Positions 44,621-53,274 are shown, counted from the first letter of the stretch. The stretch: 64,000 bases of DNA from Flavisolibacter nicotianae (GCF_003628535.1 NZ_RBCI01000006.1:124001-188000); one strand, 5' to 3'. Translations and numbers: made by a program. The notes: a model not told the origin generated them from the letters alone.

Positions 44621-45988
44621 ATGAATGTTTCAAGTAGAATTGCCGGTATCATTCTCTTCCTATCGGCTGGCTGGTTAGCATCCTGCAAAAAGGATTTGCA
44701 GTCAAACGGTGATGTTCAACAGGAAGCAATAAACGCGGCGAACCAGCTTCACGGTCATTTAAAGCAAACAAAAACGTATTCTTCCGAAGTTCCAGTCAAG
44801 TGGCTGGCGATGCAACTCCGGATCAACCGGGTACCGCCTGGTACGCCTGGTGGCGACCTTGGACGGATGTTGCCCTACTGCGGCATTGCCCTGTATGAAG
44901 CCGTGGTGAACGGAATGCCTTCATATCAAACCCTCTCCGGCCAACTGAACGAAATGCCATCAATGCCAACTACCCTGCCCGGTGTTGCCTACCATTGGGC
45001 TGCCAGTGCCAATGCCGCCCTGGCTTACCTGAGCAAGAATTTTTTGCCCAATGCAACAGCGGCCAATAAGGCCTCAATGGATTCTTTGGAAAACGCCTTG
45101 AACCAATCCTTCGCCACGCAGACAAGCGAGGCTGAACTAAAACGCTCCCTTGAATACGGGACAGAAGTGGCCCGGCGCATTTTTGAATGGTCCAAATCAG
45201 ACGGTGTGCTCTTTCCGCGGCCACCCTATGTTCCACCGGTCGGTGTAGGTCTTTGGGCACCTACGCCGCCCAATTTTGCACCAGCCGTGAATCCATATGC
45301 CGGTCTCAACCGCCTGATGGTCGTGGGCAGTGGGGACGGGGCAGAGCAGCCGCGACCCCCAATGTATTCAACAGACCCGTCTTCTGCTTACTATGCCATG
45401 GTAAAGGAAGTGTATGATGTCTCTCAAACACTGACACCGGAGCAAACGGCAATCGGTTTGTTCTACCGGAGTAACCCGGGCTACCCCGGTGCGGGCCAAA
45501 TCGTTTCGGTGCTCCACGAAATATTGAACCAGGCCAACGTCAGCCTTGATCTGGCCGCAGAAGCCTATGCTAAAGGTGGCATCGGCTCATGGGATGCGAT
45601 CGCGGCTTGCTTTAAAGCAAAATATACCTATAATGTGGAACGGCCCATCACCTATATTCGTAATGTGCTCGGTCATCCCACGTGGAATGCGCTATTCGCC
45701 ACACCCAGTCACCCGGAATTCCCTTCAGCGCATTCCGTAAACAGCACGTCGTTTATGACCATGCTGACCACTGTTTTGGGTGACAATTTTCATTTCACCG
45801 ACCATACATTCGATTACCTGGGCATGGCGCCCCGAAGTTTTACTTCCCTGAATGCCTGGGCGGCAGAAGCTGCAATATCCCGGGTGTATGCCGGCATTCA
45901 CTACCGGTGGTCGATCGAAAAAGGTAGCGTATGGGGGCAAAAAATTGCCAAAAATATTCTTGCCAAAGTGAAGTTTAAAAAAGAGTGA
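44621..45988 (+). CDS. vanadium-haloperoxidase-like (PAP2-fold) lipoprotein, copy 2
   Basis: This 455-residue protein is a tandem paralog of the previous gene with equal length. The lipid Cys is in WLASCKKD. The vanadate-site residues occupy the same positions: KYTYNVERPITYIR (Lys334, Arg341), PSAHSV (His371) and SRVYAGIHYRWS (Arg and His six apart). Regions between residues 200 and 260 differ most, which suggests different access to the active site. Halide oxidation or a phosphatase role are both open. A third lipoprotein gene follows after 30 bases. Confidence 0.88.
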   Translation: MNVSSRIAGIILFLSAGWLASCKKDLQSNGDVQQEAINAANQLHGHLKQTKTYSSEVPVKWLAMQLRINRVPPGTPGGDLGRMLPYCGIALYEAVVNGMPSYQTLSGQLNEMPSMPTTLPGVAYHWAASANAALAYLSKNFLPNATAANKASMDSLENALNQSFATQTSEAELKRSLEYGTEVARRIFEWSKSDGVLFPRPPYVPPVGVGLWAPTPPNFAPAVNPYAGLNRLMVVGSGDGAEQPRPPMYSTDPSSAYYAMVKEVYDVSQTLTPEQTAIGLFYRSNPGYPGAGQIVSVLHEILNQANVSLDLAAEAYAKGGIGSWDAIAACFKAKYTYNVERPITYIRNVLGHPTWNALFATPSHPEFPSAHSVNSTSFMTMLTTVLGDNFHFTDHTFDYLGMAPRSFTSLNAWAAEAAISRVYAGIHYRWSIEKGSVWGQKIAKNILAKVKFKKE

Positions 45989-46018
45989 ACAAAAAATAGT
46001 CAACCAAAAATCAGTATC

Positions 46019-46561
46019 ATGCAACTGAAAATTGTAAAACTGGCGACCAGGCTCGGGTTCCCTTTGCTATTCATATTTGGCCTGGTAAGCTGCCAAAAAT
46101 CAATCTCGGGAAATGAAATGCCGCTGCAAGCAACAAGGTCTACAGAAACAGCAAATGCCGGTACGCCGGCTTCTCCGCCATTTAATCTCGAAGTGATCCT
46201 CCGCGGGGACAACGGTGCCTTTGGCCACGTCAAATTCAGGCAGGATAACGACGCCGAAAAGATCGTGACGTTGGATACCTGGGTTCGTGACCTTGCGCCC
46301 AACCACGAGTACAAACTTCAACGGGCCGTGGATACAAACATTGACGATAATTGCACCAGTACGGCATGGCTTACGCTGGGCGAGGGCTCAACGCCGCAGT
46401 CTATTTATACCGATGCCACCGGTACGGGCAGAGCCGGTTTGTGGCGGGATCTCTCCGCCGTTTCTTCCGGTTCCACCTTTGATATCCACTTCCGCGTGAT
46501 CGATGCCGCTACATCCGCTGTAGTTCTTACCAGCGACTGCTACCAATTCGTCGTGCGGTAG
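46019..46561 (+). CDS. lipoprotein of the haloperoxidase locus
   Basis: The 180-residue protein has a lipoprotein signal (FIFGLVSC, Cys25) and a linker to about residue 55. The mature domain is a likely β-sandwich with LDTWVRDLAPNHEYKLQRAVDT and GRAGLWRDLSAVSSGSTFDIHFRV; two Cys (DDNCTST and TSDCYQF) may pair. I do not recognise a family. It is the last gene of the AraC/haloperoxidase cluster and is followed by a terminator. Confidence 0.78.
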   Translation: MQLKIVKLATRLGFPLLFIFGLVSCQKSISGNEMPLQATRSTETANAGTPASPPFNLEVILRGDNGAFGHVKFRQDNDAEKIVTLDTWVRDLAPNHEYKLQRAVDTNIDDNCTSTAWLTLGEGSTPQSIYTDATGTGRAGLWRDLSAVSSGSTFDIHFRVIDAATSAVVLTSDCYQFVVR

Positions 46562-46595
46562 AAAATTCGCTCCGGGCCTTTGCCGCACACCTGCC

Positions 46596-46630
46596 TTGCC
46601 TCCGGACTGTTAGCCGGAGGCAATTTTTTA
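46596..46630 (+). terminator. terminator of the haloperoxidase locus
   Basis: Stem ttgcctccgg (46596-46605) with ccggaggcaa (46614-46623), 8-base loop, then TTTTTT. Confidence 0.93.
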
Positions 46631-46751
46631 CCGCTTCTATGCGAAAAGGGAAAATGAATGCCATGCTTTCTCCCGGCCATAGTCGCCGTTCCTTCAGCCA
46701 GCCGTACCGGTGGCCGGTTCATGGGCACTGCGGACAGGAACAATAATGTTA

Positions 46752-46777
46752 ATTCCTGCCTGTCGGCAGGCAGGAAT
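46752..46777. repeat. 26-base palindrome of CCTGCC words
   Basis: Arms attcctgcctg (46752-46762) and caggcaggaat (46767-46777) with loop tcgg. No T tail follows, so it is not a normal terminator. It may be a dispersed palindromic element. Confidence 0.6.
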
Positions 46778-46916
46778 GAGGGAGTGCCATTTTATTGCTC
46801 TCCGGTCGAAGGTTTCCGGCTGAACCAGTAAAAATGCGGGACCCGGTGACAAAAAATCCCAGGAAATTGCCGGTTTTGATTTTTAACGCCGCCTCAGCCT
46901 TAAAATCCGGTTCTTT

Positions 46917-46948
46917 TATGGAATTTCTATTTTCAGCCCGTACTTTTG
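46917..46948 (+). promoter_or_regulatory. promoter of atpG
   Basis: TATG (46917-46920) lies exactly 20 bases before TACTTTTG (46941-46948), a perfect TAnnTTTG; the -33 box differs from TTTG by one base. The leader to the ATG is about 105 bases and holds an inverted repeat. Confidence 0.6.
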
Positions 46949-46969
46949 CCGCCGAAATTTAAGAGTTCC

Positions 46970-47058
46970 AGTGTTCACAAGTTTACGAGTTCACGAATTA
47001 AGTGGGTTCATACGACTTGCGAACTCGTGAACTCACGAACTCGAAAACAACAAAAAGA
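46970..47058. repeat. short-word repeat island before atpG
   Basis: The leader consists of variants of GAGTTCACGA and GAACTCGTGAACTC. An inverted repeat gagttcacga (46987-46996) and tcgtgaactc (47025-47034) could form a hairpin near the atpG ribosome entry region. Confidence 0.7.
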
Positions 47059-47946
47059 ATGGCTGGTCAGTTAAAAGAAGTCCGTAACCGGATTAAGTCA
47101 GTGCAAAGCACACAGCAAATTACCAAGGCAATGAAAATGGTAAGCGCTGCCAAATTGCGTCGTGCACAGGATGCCATCATCCAGATGCGTCCTTATGCCC
47201 GCAAATTGCAGGAGATGCTGAGCAACATCGTGAGCAACACAGAAATAGAAGGTGGCAACACCCTGGCTGCTGAACGTCCGGTGGAAAAAGTGCTTTTACT
47301 GGTGATCACCTCCGACCGCGGGCTGGCCGGTGCCTACAATGCCAACATCATCAAGCTGGCCAAGCAGATCGTACGGGAGAAATACGCAAGCCAGTTTGGA
47401 AAAGGAAATGTCACTGTATGGAGTATTGGCAAAAAAGGCTTTGAACACTTTACCAAAATCGGTGGCTATAACGTGACCGATACGCACAAAGATATTTTCC
47501 TCAACCTCACCTTCGACAACGTACAGAAAGCGTCGCAGGCGGCCGTGGCGGCCTTCCGCAACCGCGAGTTTGATGCAGTGGAAATCGTGTACAGTGAATT
47601 CAAGAATGCGGCTACCCAGCGCTATGTTGCCGAGCAATTCCTGCCCATTCCCAAAGCACAAAATGCTACCGGCAGTACAACAAAAGCTGACTTCATCTTC
47701 GACCCAAGCAAAGAAGAACTGATTGCCGAATTGATGCCCAAGATCCTGAACACACAATTATACAAAGCAGTGCTGGATGCCAATGCCTCCGAGCACGGTG
47801 CCCGCATGACGGCCATGGACAAAGCCAGTGAAAATGCCAACGAATTGTTGCGTAACCTGAAGATCTCGTATAACCGCGCAAGACAGGCAGCCATTACCAC
47901 CGAGCTGACAGAGATCGTGAGCGGTGCAGCAGCCTTGCAAGGATAA
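47059..47946 (+). CDS. atpG: ATP synthase F1 gamma subunit
   Basis: From ATG 47059 the protein has 295 residues starting MAGQLKEVRNRIKSVQSTQQITKAMKMVSAAK (split here only for quoting), the conserved N-terminal helix, and ends RQAAITTELTEIVSGAAALQG, the conserved C-terminal helix. Together they form the rotating coiled coil inside α3β3. No other atp gene is adjacent: upstream is the haloperoxidase locus, downstream scpB. It has its own promoter. Confidence 0.98.
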   Translation: MAGQLKEVRNRIKSVQSTQQITKAMKMVSAAKLRRAQDAIIQMRPYARKLQEMLSNIVSNTEIEGGNTLAAERPVEKVLLLVITSDRGLAGAYNANIIKLAKQIVREKYASQFGKGNVTVWSIGKKGFEHFTKIGGYNVTDTHKDIFLNLTFDNVQKASQAAVAAFRNREFDAVEIVYSEFKNAATQRYVAEQFLPIPKAQNATGSTTKADFIFDPSKEELIAELMPKILNTQLYKAVLDANASEHGARMTAMDKASENANELLRNLKISYNRARQAAITTELTEIVSGAAALQG

Positions 47947-48035
47947 TCTTAACAGATGAAAGTAATTGATGACGGATGACAGCTGGAGTTTTTCTACTGT
48001 CATCCGTCATCTGTCATTTATCAACCAGCTTAAAA
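47947..48035. repeat. short-word repeat island between atpG and scpB
   Basis: A perfect 15-base inverted repeat (gatgacggatgacag at 47968-47982, ctgtcatccgtcatc at 47997-48011) with a 14-base loop lies in words of the GATGACGGATGACAG type. No T tail follows. Confidence 0.75.
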
Positions 48036-48983
48036 ATGGAAATTTCTAGTCTCATCCCGCATATCGAGTCGCTGATTTTTGCTTCGGACAAACCGTTGAC
48101 ATCGGCAGAAATCACTGAACTGATCAACCAGGCCTTTGGTTTTATGGAAGAGAAAGTGGTGGTAGAGCAGGTGGAAACGGCCATCGATGGTATAGTTGAA
48201 AAATACAATTCCGAGTTTTATCCCTTTGAAGTGCGGCAAAGCGGTGGGGGCTGGCAGTTCCTGACCAAAAAGGAATTCCATAAAACCGTGGCCCAGCTCA
48301 ATGGCGAAAAATTTCTCAAGCGCCTGTCTTCCGCAGCCATCGAAACGCTGGCGATCATCGCCTACAAACAGCCCGTTACCAAGGGCGAGATTGAATCGAT
48401 TCGCGGCGTAAGTTCGGATTATGCGGTGCAGAAACTTCTCGAAAAAGAGCTGATCGTGATTTCGGGCCGCAACGAAAAACTGCCCGGGCATCCGCTGGTT
48501 TATGCCACCTCCAAAAACTTCATGGATTATTTTGGCATCAACTCACCCGATGACCTGCCAAAGATCAAAGAAGTGCTGGCCGAGCAGGTCATACCAACCA
48601 TCGTTAATCATACCGATTTTGAACAAAGCGATGTCCTGGCTGTCTCTGATTCCGGCGAGTTGATTTCCGCTGATGAAACGACGGAAAGCCAGGATGAAAG
48701 GGTTGTAAATGGCCAGGCTGTTTCGCCGGCAGGGGAAGCAGATGAAGATTCCAATGGTGAAGAGGGTGAAGAAAACGCGGCGGCGACTGGCGAAACCCTT
48801 GCCGATGAAGTGGCCGAAGAAGATTTTATTTCCGACGAAATTTTTGCTGCAGAAGACGAGGTGGAAGAAGAGAAAAAGGTCGAAGATGAATTGGCCGGTG
48901 AAGAAGATCTTCCCGATGACGAAACGCCACCGTCTGAGGATACTGCCGCCGGAAATGACGAGGAAAAAAACGACGAAATCTGA
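48036..48983 (+). CDS. scpB: segregation and condensation protein ScpB with acidic tail
   Basis: From ATG 48036 the protein has 315 residues. Residues 1-190 are ScpB: LIFASDKPLTSAEITEL, KFLKRLSSAAIETLAIIAYKQPVTKGEIESIRGVSS (family core) and a second winged helix. From about residue 210 a 100-residue tail of Glu and Asp follows, with no fold seen. ScpB dimers join the SMC kleisin ScpA in chromosome condensation. Acidic tails of this kind occur in some Bacteroidota homologues. scpA and smc are not here. lysA follows 36 bases later. Confidence 0.95.
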   Translation: MEISSLIPHIESLIFASDKPLTSAEITELINQAFGFMEEKVVVEQVETAIDGIVEKYNSEFYPFEVRQSGGGWQFLTKKEFHKTVAQLNGEKFLKRLSSAAIETLAIIAYKQPVTKGEIESIRGVSSDYAVQKLLEKELIVISGRNEKLPGHPLVYATSKNFMDYFGINSPDDLPKIKEVLAEQVIPTIVNHTDFEQSDVLAVSDSGELISADETTESQDERVVNGQAVSPAGEADEDSNGEEGEENAAATGETLADEVAEEDFISDEIFAAEDEVEEEKKVEDELAGEEDLPDDETPPSEDTAAGNDEEKNDEI

Positions 48984-49019
48984 CACCTATTATTCAGAAA
49001 ATAAAGTACAGGATCCGAT

Positions 49020-50234
49020 ATGCCCCAGAGCTTAACGCATACCCAGTTAGTTGAACTTGCCGACCGGTTTGGAACACCTTTGTATGTGTATCACGCCGAA
49101 AAGATAAAAGAGCAATACGAAAAACTGACCGAGGGATTTTCGTCCCTTGATTCAAGGTTTTTCTTTGCCTGCAAGGCGCTTACCAACATCAACATTCTGA
49201 AGTACATTCATTCGCTTGGCTGCGGAATTGATTGCAGTAGTATCAATGAAGTGAAGCTTGCCCTGCACGCCGGAATCCCCGAGGAAAAAATCCTGTACAC
49301 CTCCAACGGAATTTCCTTTGCCGAGATTGAAGAAGCCGTGCAAAGCGGTGTTCATATCAATATCGACAGCCTGTCGAACCTGGAAAAATTCGGGAAGAAA
49401 TACGGCAACACCTATCCAGTTGGCGTACGGCTTCGTCCCAATATTTTGGCCGGCGGCAACCTGAAAATTTCCACCGGGCATGAGAAAAGCAAATTTGGTA
49501 TTCCCATCGACCAACTGGATTTGCTGAAAGGCATAGTCGCGGAAAATTCCATTCGCATCAAAACCCTCCACATCCATACGGGCAGCGATATTAAGGATGC
49601 CGATGTATTTGTGCACGGGATTAAAGTATTGAGTGAATTGGTGTCGCATTTCCCCGATCTTGAAGTGATCGACCTCGGTGGCGGCTTCAAAGTGCCGTAC
49701 GAACCCGAAGACGAAGAAACGGACATCGCGTTCATTGCAGATAAGTTGAAAAAATACCTGGAAACACACCTTTTCAACAAGGGCAGAACGTTTCAGTTAT
49801 GGTTTGAACCGGGAAAATACCTGGTGAGTGAATGCGGTTACCTGATCACACAGGTCAATGTACTGAAAGACAACGGCGTTCAGATTTTTGCCGGGATCAA
49901 CAGCGGCTTGAATCACCTGATCAGGCCAATGATGTACGATGCCTATCACCATATTGTCAACCTGTCGAACCCGCATGCCGAAGAAAAAGTGTATACGGTT
50001 ACCGGCTATATCTGCGAGACCGACACGTTTGCAACCGACCGCCTGCTGCACGAGGTGCGTGAAGGCGACTACCTGGTTCTGTACAATGCCGGCGCCTATG
50101 GTTTTGAAATGTCGTCGAATTATAATTCCCGTTATAAGCCGGCTGAAGTGCTGGTAAAAGAAGGAGACGCCTTCCTCATTCGCAGGCGGGACGAATTTGA
50201 AGACCTGCTGAAAAATCAAATAACCGTTGTATAA
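49020..50234 (+). CDS. lysA: diaminopimelate decarboxylase
   Basis: The 404-residue PLP enzyme converts meso-diaminopimelate to lysine in the last step of lysine synthesis. The PLP-lysine is in FFACKALTNINIL (about residue 47), and the Gly-rich phosphate loop in EVIDLGGGFKVPY. C-terminal active-site signs are VTGYICETDTFATDR (Cys) and YNAGAYGFEMSSNYN. The alanine-racemase-like barrel and C-terminal sheet are complete. An aggat element precedes the ATG. A palindromic terminator follows. Confidence 0.97.
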   Translation: MPQSLTHTQLVELADRFGTPLYVYHAEKIKEQYEKLTEGFSSLDSRFFFACKALTNINILKYIHSLGCGIDCSSINEVKLALHAGIPEEKILYTSNGISFAEIEEAVQSGVHINIDSLSNLEKFGKKYGNTYPVGVRLRPNILAGGNLKISTGHEKSKFGIPIDQLDLLKGIVAENSIRIKTLHIHTGSDIKDADVFVHGIKVLSELVSHFPDLEVIDLGGGFKVPYEPEDEETDIAFIADKLKKYLETHLFNKGRTFQLWFEPGKYLVSECGYLITQVNVLKDNGVQIFAGINSGLNHLIRPMMYDAYHHIVNLSNPHAEEKVYTVTGYICETDTFATDRLLHEVREGDYLVLYNAGAYGFEMSSNYNSRYKPAEVLVKEGDAFLIRRRDEFEDLLKNQITVV

Positions 50235-50264
50235 CTAAAAACCCTCCGTCCGGAGGGTTTTTAG
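50235..50264. terminator. bidirectional terminator after lysA
   Basis: A perfect palindrome with 14-base arms (ctaaaaaccctccg and its complement) and loop tc lies between convergent genes. Confidence 0.95.
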
Positions 50265-50284
50265 TTATGTCAATTTGCTCTTTC

Positions 50285-51139
50285 CTAGGAAGGCTTCACG
50301 TTGGTTACCATTGTTGTTTTGATGGTCGATGTTATTTCCCTGCCACCCATGTTCATGGTCGTCTCTGTTGTGTTGGTGGTTGTTTTTTGCTTGATGATGC
50401 CTGTTGCCTTGTCAAGGACGATGCTGCCGGTAGACCGGTTGGCTGCATTTACGTTGACATTCATGCCCATGGCCTCTCTTGCCGTAACGGTTGTGCCTGC
50501 GCCGGAAAAGTCCAGCACAATTTCTTTGTCGCTAATGTCTTTCACTTTGTAAACTGTCACGTTCTTGGTTCCTTCTGCCTGGAGGCTGTCGGTCCAGGTA
50601 TCGCCGATGCCGACTTCACGGTTGGGCAGAACCTGGAAAAAGGAGGGGGCACCCGGTTGCGGAACGGCCGATGCGAAATCCATTCCCGGTAGCATCATTC
50701 CCATCATGCCGGCACCATCACCTTCGGCTTTTGTTTTCGTATCATTTTTTTTCACCGAAAGAATTTTTCCCGATGCATCAATGGTAAACTCCGGTTTCTG
50801 ACTCATGATCTCTTTAACCGGCTGGCTGAACGGGCTGCTCAGGTCCTTGGGATTATCGGAGTCGAGTTTAATTTCCTGCGAGCCAAAGTTGAAGTTCATT
50901 TTTACCTGCTTGGGTACTTTCAGCAGGGTGGTGGTTTGCGCCGTGGCATTGTTGACCGAATAAAGGTCTGCGATCGTGATGGTACCAGTTGTCGGGCCCA
51001 TCATCGACTCGGCCGACAGGTTGATATTGGTTACCACTTCCAGTTGCTGTCCCTTTGTAAACGTCAGCTTGTTGAACGCTTTTTGTGCGAAGCCTGGCAG
51101 GGTCGAAACCACGGCAAAAGCCAGTACGATTTTTTTCAT
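50285..51139 (-). CDS. DUF6263-like secreted protein
   Basis: From ATG 51139 the protein has 284 residues with a Sec signal (MKKIVLAFAVVSTLPGFAQ). The mature part is β-rich: QQLEVVTNINLSAESMMGP, Thr-rich stretches and NREVGIGDTWTDSLQAEG, typical of a Bacteroidota family of unknown function (DUF6263-like). A Met/Gly-rich middle (GAGMMGMMLPGMD) is unusual. It is divergent from a thioredoxin-like gene with about 120 bases between. Confidence 0.78.
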   Translation of the reverse strand: MKKIVLAFAVVSTLPGFAQKAFNKLTFTKGQQLEVVTNINLSAESMMGPTTGTITIADLYSVNNATAQTTTLLKVPKQVKMNFNFGSQEIKLDSDNPKDLSSPFSQPVKEIMSQKPEFTIDASGKILSVKKNDTKTKAEGDGAGMMGMMLPGMDFASAVPQPGAPSFFQVLPNREVGIGDTWTDSLQAEGTKNVTVYKVKDISDKEIVLDFSGAGTTVTAREAMGMNVNVNAANRSTGSIVLDKATGIIKQKTTTNTTETTMNMGGREITSTIKTTMVTNVKPS

Positions 51140-51259
51140 CCGGTGTAATTTGATGGCCAAAGATGCTGAAAAAACAATTGCCTCTGCTCCGGAAGACGTT
51201 CTCCGCCGTTTTAAAATAATGTTAGAAGATCAGGCCTTAGCTTGCAGGAAATTCCTTTT

Positions 51260-51745
51260 ATGAAAGCCTTTTTTGTTCTGGGCCTTTTTCTTTCGCTGAA
51301 AAGTTTTGCCGGTGATACGACCGGTCATCTCTATCATCCATATGATAATGCCGAGAAAGACATCGCTGCGGCTGTCGTAAAAGCCAGGGCGGAGAAAAAG
51401 CATGTGCTGTTGCAAATTGGTGGAAACTGGTGCGTTTGGTGTTACAAGTTCAATGCATTTGTGCAAACCGACTCGGCGCTCAAGAAGATCCTCACGGCCA
51501 ATTATGTTCTCTACCACCTGAATTACAGCAAGGAAAACAAGAACCCGGCTATTATGAAAAAACTCGGTCACCCCGAGCGGTTTGGCTTTCCTGTCCTGGT
51601 GGTTTTGGATGCCAACGGCAAACAGCTTCATACCCAGGACTCCAGCCTGCTCGAGCAGGGAAACGGCTACAGTGAGGACAAGGTGAAAGCTTTTTTGCAA
51701 AACTGGACGCCGTTCGCACTGGACGAATCAACTTACAAAGACTAA
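51260..51745 (+). CDS. exported thioredoxin-fold protein (DUF255/Thioredoxin_7 type)
   Basis: From ATG 51260 the protein has 161 residues with a Sec signal (MKAFFVLGLFLSLKSFAG). The thioredoxin domain has QIGGNWCVWCYKFNAF (active site CVWC) and cis-Pro in FGFPVLVVLDANGKQLH. It resembles the thioredoxin domain of DsbD-like or DUF255 proteins and should act in the periplasm. It is followed after 9 bases by a DUF4442 gene. Confidence 0.9.
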   Translation: MKAFFVLGLFLSLKSFAGDTTGHLYHPYDNAEKDIAAAVVKARAEKKHVLLQIGGNWCVWCYKFNAFVQTDSALKKILTANYVLYHLNYSKENKNPAIMKKLGHPERFGFPVLVVLDANGKQLHTQDSSLLEQGNGYSEDKVKAFLQNWTPFALDESTYKD

Positions 51746-51754
51746 TTTTCCGAA

Positions 51755-52270
51755 ATGGAAAAGAGCAATCAGCCGGCAGCCGATGAAACCAGGGCTGCCT
51801 TTTTTTTGTTTGCCAATCACCCGCTGCAAATGAAATTTTACCTGCTGAAAAATTTACCGGTAGCCTTGTTTAGTGGTGTTCGTGTCGTTCGTGCAACGGA
51901 GGCGGCCTGCACCGTTTCCGTTCCTTACAAGCATTTTACCCGCAACCCGTTCCGCTCTACTTATTTTGCCTGCCTTTCCATGGCGGCCGAAATGAGCACG
52001 GGACTACTGGCCATGGCAAATGTCTATGGTCGTAAGTCCCGCGTTAGCATGCTGATCACCGGCATGGAAGCCCGTTTTCATAAAAAGGCGACAACCCATA
52101 CGTTTTTTACATGTTCGGATGGACCATTGATCCGGGAAGCAGTTGCCATCGCTGCCGCAACCGGGAAGGTGCAGGAGGTCAAAGCGTACAGCATCGGGAA
52201 AAACAGTGGTGGCGAGGTAATGGCCGAATTCTGGTTTACCTGGTCGTTCAAAGCAAGAGCAGCGGGATAA
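51755..52270 (+). CDS. DUF4442 hotdog-fold protein
   Basis: The 171-residue protein has the hotdog layout of the DUF4442/thioesterase-like group: NPFRSTYFACLSMAAEMSTGLLAM as the long central helix with preceding strands, and a C-terminal sheet (GGEVMAEFWFTWSFKAR). No catalytic residue is certain. Such proteins may be acyl-CoA thioesterases. It is probably cotranscribed with the thioredoxin-like gene; pyrB begins 67 bases later. Confidence 0.82.
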   Translation: MEKSNQPAADETRAAFFLFANHPLQMKFYLLKNLPVALFSGVRVVRATEAACTVSVPYKHFTRNPFRSTYFACLSMAAEMSTGLLAMANVYGRKSRVSMLITGMEARFHKKATTHTFFTCSDGPLIREAVAIAAATGKVQEVKAYSIGKNSGGEVMAEFWFTWSFKARAAG

Positions 52271-52337
52271 TCATCAGCTGCTCTCTGTACAGTCATTGCG
52301 CTGCAGAAAAAACAAACTGTCCTATATTTGAACTTTA

Positions 52338-53264
52338 ATGGCACTTTCTACCCGACATCTTCTTGGCATTAAAGACCTTGCTCCTTCCGATATTTCCCTT
52401 TTACTGGATACCGCAAAGCAGTTCAAGGAAGTTCTGAACCGTCCCGTTAAAAAAGTTCCTTCGTTGCGAGACATTACCATCGTCAATCTTTTCTACGAGA
52501 ACTCCACCCGAACCCGTATTTCATTTGAGCTGGCGCAAAAACGCCTTTCGGCTGATGTCATCAATTTCAGTGCGTCGGGTTCGTCGGTCTCGAAAGGAGA
52601 GACGCTATTGGACACGGTGAACAACATCCTCTCGATGAAGGTCGACATGGTCGTGATGCGTCACAGTGCATCAGGAGCACCGCATTTCCTGGCCAAACAC
52701 ATTCCCGCAGCGATTATCAATGCAGGCGATGGAATCAATGAGCATCCAACGCAAGCCCTGCTCGATGCCTATTCAATGCAGGAAGTGTTTGGGGGGCTCA
52801 AGGGTCTTCGTGTCGCCATTATCGGCGATATCATGCACAGCCGTGTGGCGCAAAGCAATATTTACCTCCTGTCCAAAATGGGGGCAGAAATCGTTGTTTG
52901 CGGGCCGCCTACGCTAATCCCCAAATACATGGAAGCGGCGTTCCCGGTTCGTGTGGAATACAACATCGACAAGGCCCTGCAATGGTGCGATGTGGCCAAC
53001 GTGCTCAGGATCCAGCTGGAGCGGCAAAACCAGGTGCTGTTTTCCTCTTTGCGTGAATACAGCCTCGTTTACGGCATTAACCGCGAACGGCTCGACCGGT
53101 TGAACCGCCGGATCACCATCATGCACCCGGGACCTATTAATCGCGGCGTTGAACTGGACAGCGATGTGGCAGACGGGGACCAGTCCATTATTTTACAACA
53201 AGTGGAAAACGGCGTGGCTGTTCGCATGGCAGCGCTCTACCTGCTTTCCAATCCATCATCTTAA
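52338..53264 (+). CDS. pyrB: aspartate carbamoyltransferase catalytic subunit
   Basis: The 308-residue enzyme joins carbamoyl phosphate and aspartate in pyrimidine synthesis. The carbamoyl phosphate site is in FYENSTRTRISFELA (about residue 54) with SSVSKGETLLDT, and HPTQALLDAYSM and MHPGPINRGVELDSDVADG complete the active site. No pyrI is adjacent; the length fits the type that works as a catalytic trimer alone. coaD follows 10 bases later. Confidence 0.98.
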   Translation: MALSTRHLLGIKDLAPSDISLLLDTAKQFKEVLNRPVKKVPSLRDITIVNLFYENSTRTRISFELAQKRLSADVINFSASGSSVSKGETLLDTVNNILSMKVDMVVMRHSASGAPHFLAKHIPAAIINAGDGINEHPTQALLDAYSMQEVFGGLKGLRVAIIGDIMHSRVAQSNIYLLSKMGAEIVVCGPPTLIPKYMEAAFPVRVEYNIDKALQWCDVANVLRIQLERQNQVLFSSLREYSLVYGINRERLDRLNRRITIMHPGPINRGVELDSDVADGDQSIILQQVENGVAVRMAALYLLSNPSS

Positions 53265-53274
53265 TTTCCATCGT

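Larger units (their letters stand above)
46562..47058. other. intergenic region before atpG with terminator, palindrome and promoter
   Basis: Besides the terminator at 46596-46630, this region holds a palindrome with arms attcctgcctg and caggcaggaat (46752-46777), close to a CCTGCC-type word also seen in part near 29044 and 36066. The atpG promoter and a repeat island follow. Confidence 0.6.
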
